NCBI RefSeq assembly: GCF_008370045.1
Contig: NZ_VOBN01000001.1
Coordinates: 620,001-684,000 of the forward strand
Reading direction: 5' to 3'
Length of the DNA: 64,000 bases
Source of the DNA: Pseudomonas sp. ANT_J12
GTDB lineage: Bacteria > Pseudomonadota > Gammaproteobacteria > Pseudomonadales > Pseudomonadaceae
The stretch's first letter is position 1. Each line of letters opens with the position of its first letter. Of the stretch, positions 63,629 to 64,000 are shown in pieces. The notes below the pieces were generated by a model. It was not told the DNA's origin and made no database searches. It worked only from the letters and a program-made list of their open reading frames with translations. The position numbers and the translations under genes are program-made.

Positions 63629-64000
63629 TTAGGCGCCTAGGGCGCGTGCGTGATGCTGCAAGTGGTCGTCAATGAAGCTGGCGATGAAGAAATAGCTGTG
63701 GTCGTAGCCCGGTTGCAGGCGCAACGTCAGCGGATGACCGGCCAGTTTGGCCGCTTGTTGCAGGGCTTCAGGCTTGAGCTGGGTGGCGAGGAAATCGTCG
63801 CGATCGCCTTGATCGACCAGCAGCGGCAGTTGCTCATCGGCCTCGGCGATCAGGGCGCAGGCATCCCATTCGCGCCACTTCGAGCGGTCCTCCCCGAGAT
63901 AACGGGAGAACGCCTTCTGGCCCCACGGGCAATCCATCGGGTTGTTGATCGGCGAAAATGCCGACACCGACTGATAACGCCCCGGATTGCGCAGCGCGCA
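63629..64000 (-). CDS. fghA: S-formylglutathione hydrolase, C-terminal part
   Basis: The frame is open to the right edge, so only about 123 C-terminal residues are present. [20 protein letters not shown], then [17 protein letters not shown] (catalytic Asp region) and [20 protein letters not shown] (catalytic His) match esterase D/FGH. The Ser nucleophile lies outside the window. The enzyme completes glutathione-dependent formaldehyde oxidation; in P. aeruginosa the same place after ispF is held by this gene and adhC. Confidence 0.92.
   Translation of the reverse strand, partial: CALRNPGRYQSVSAFSPINNPMDCPWGQKAFSRYLGEDRSKWREWDACALIAEADEQLPLLVDQGDRDDFLATQLKPEALQQAAKLAGHPLTLRLQPGYDHSYFFIASFIDDHLQHHARALGA

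Overview
The window comes from the chromosome of a Pseudomonas of the P. fluorescens complex. This rests on gene order (dgkA-erdR, recX-recA-cinA, mutS-fdxA-rsmZ-rpoS-nlpD-pcm-surE-truD-ispF), protein sequences recognisably close to Pseudomonas families, high GC, and the palindromic intergenic repeats typical of that group. There is no integrase, terminase, capsid gene or insertion sequence.

Layout. 1-17.9 kb is mostly core: a helicase/nuclease repair pair, dcd, a cold-shock gene, a repeat-rich secreted protein, a DUF481 barrel, an alkyltransferase-like protein, ampG, proS, a lipoprotein, SOS-regulated dinB, three tandem initiator tRNA genes each with its own promoter and terminator, then mprF with its alanyl-phosphatidylglycerol hydrolase partner. 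18.0-20.2 kb is accessory: a tightly coupled operon of an HTH protein, an AbiEii-like nucleotidyltransferase and a PP2C-like phosphatase, headed by a perfect 11-bp inverted repeat. It is followed by a strongly structured leader and a DUF3077-type gene. 21.0-36.8 kb is core again: kup, rimO, a GNAT, an S4 pseudouridine-synthase-like protein, a DUF1456 protein, rhlG, trmO, fpr/finR, dgkA, erdR, a DTW protein, a PA3611-like secreted protein, a LOG protein, recX, recA and cinA.

36.9-54.75 kb, between cinA and mutS and all on the minus strand, is a bacteriocin locus. It holds a complete contractile (R-type) tailocin whose order resembles R-pyocins and the phage P2 tail: holin, a PA0615-like gene, V, W, J, I, fibre, fibre chaperone, sheath, tube, E/E', tape measure, U, X, D, a GH19 endolysin and nested Rz/Rz1. 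It also carries an S24-type self-cleaving repressor, an orphan fibre-assembly gene between two copies of one terminator, a Mu Com-like zinc-finger gene, and a lectin-like bacteriocin of the LlpA/putidacin L1 family directly behind com. Repeated TGCAT/ATGCA half-sites lie in front of the repressor and over a good promoter beyond it. LexA boxes precede recA and dinB. DNA damage should therefore induce RecA, cleave the repressor, and release tailocin (and possibly LlpA) through lysis.

54.9-64 kb is core stress-response territory: mutS, fdxA, the regulatory RNA rsmZ with a GacA-type upstream element, rpoS, nlpD, pcm, surE, truD, ispF and a partial S-formylglutathione hydrolase gene. The most interesting items are the three-gene operon at 18-20 kb, the com-llpA pair inside the tailocin locus, the -1 frameshift site in the tail chaperone gene, and the putative repressor operators.
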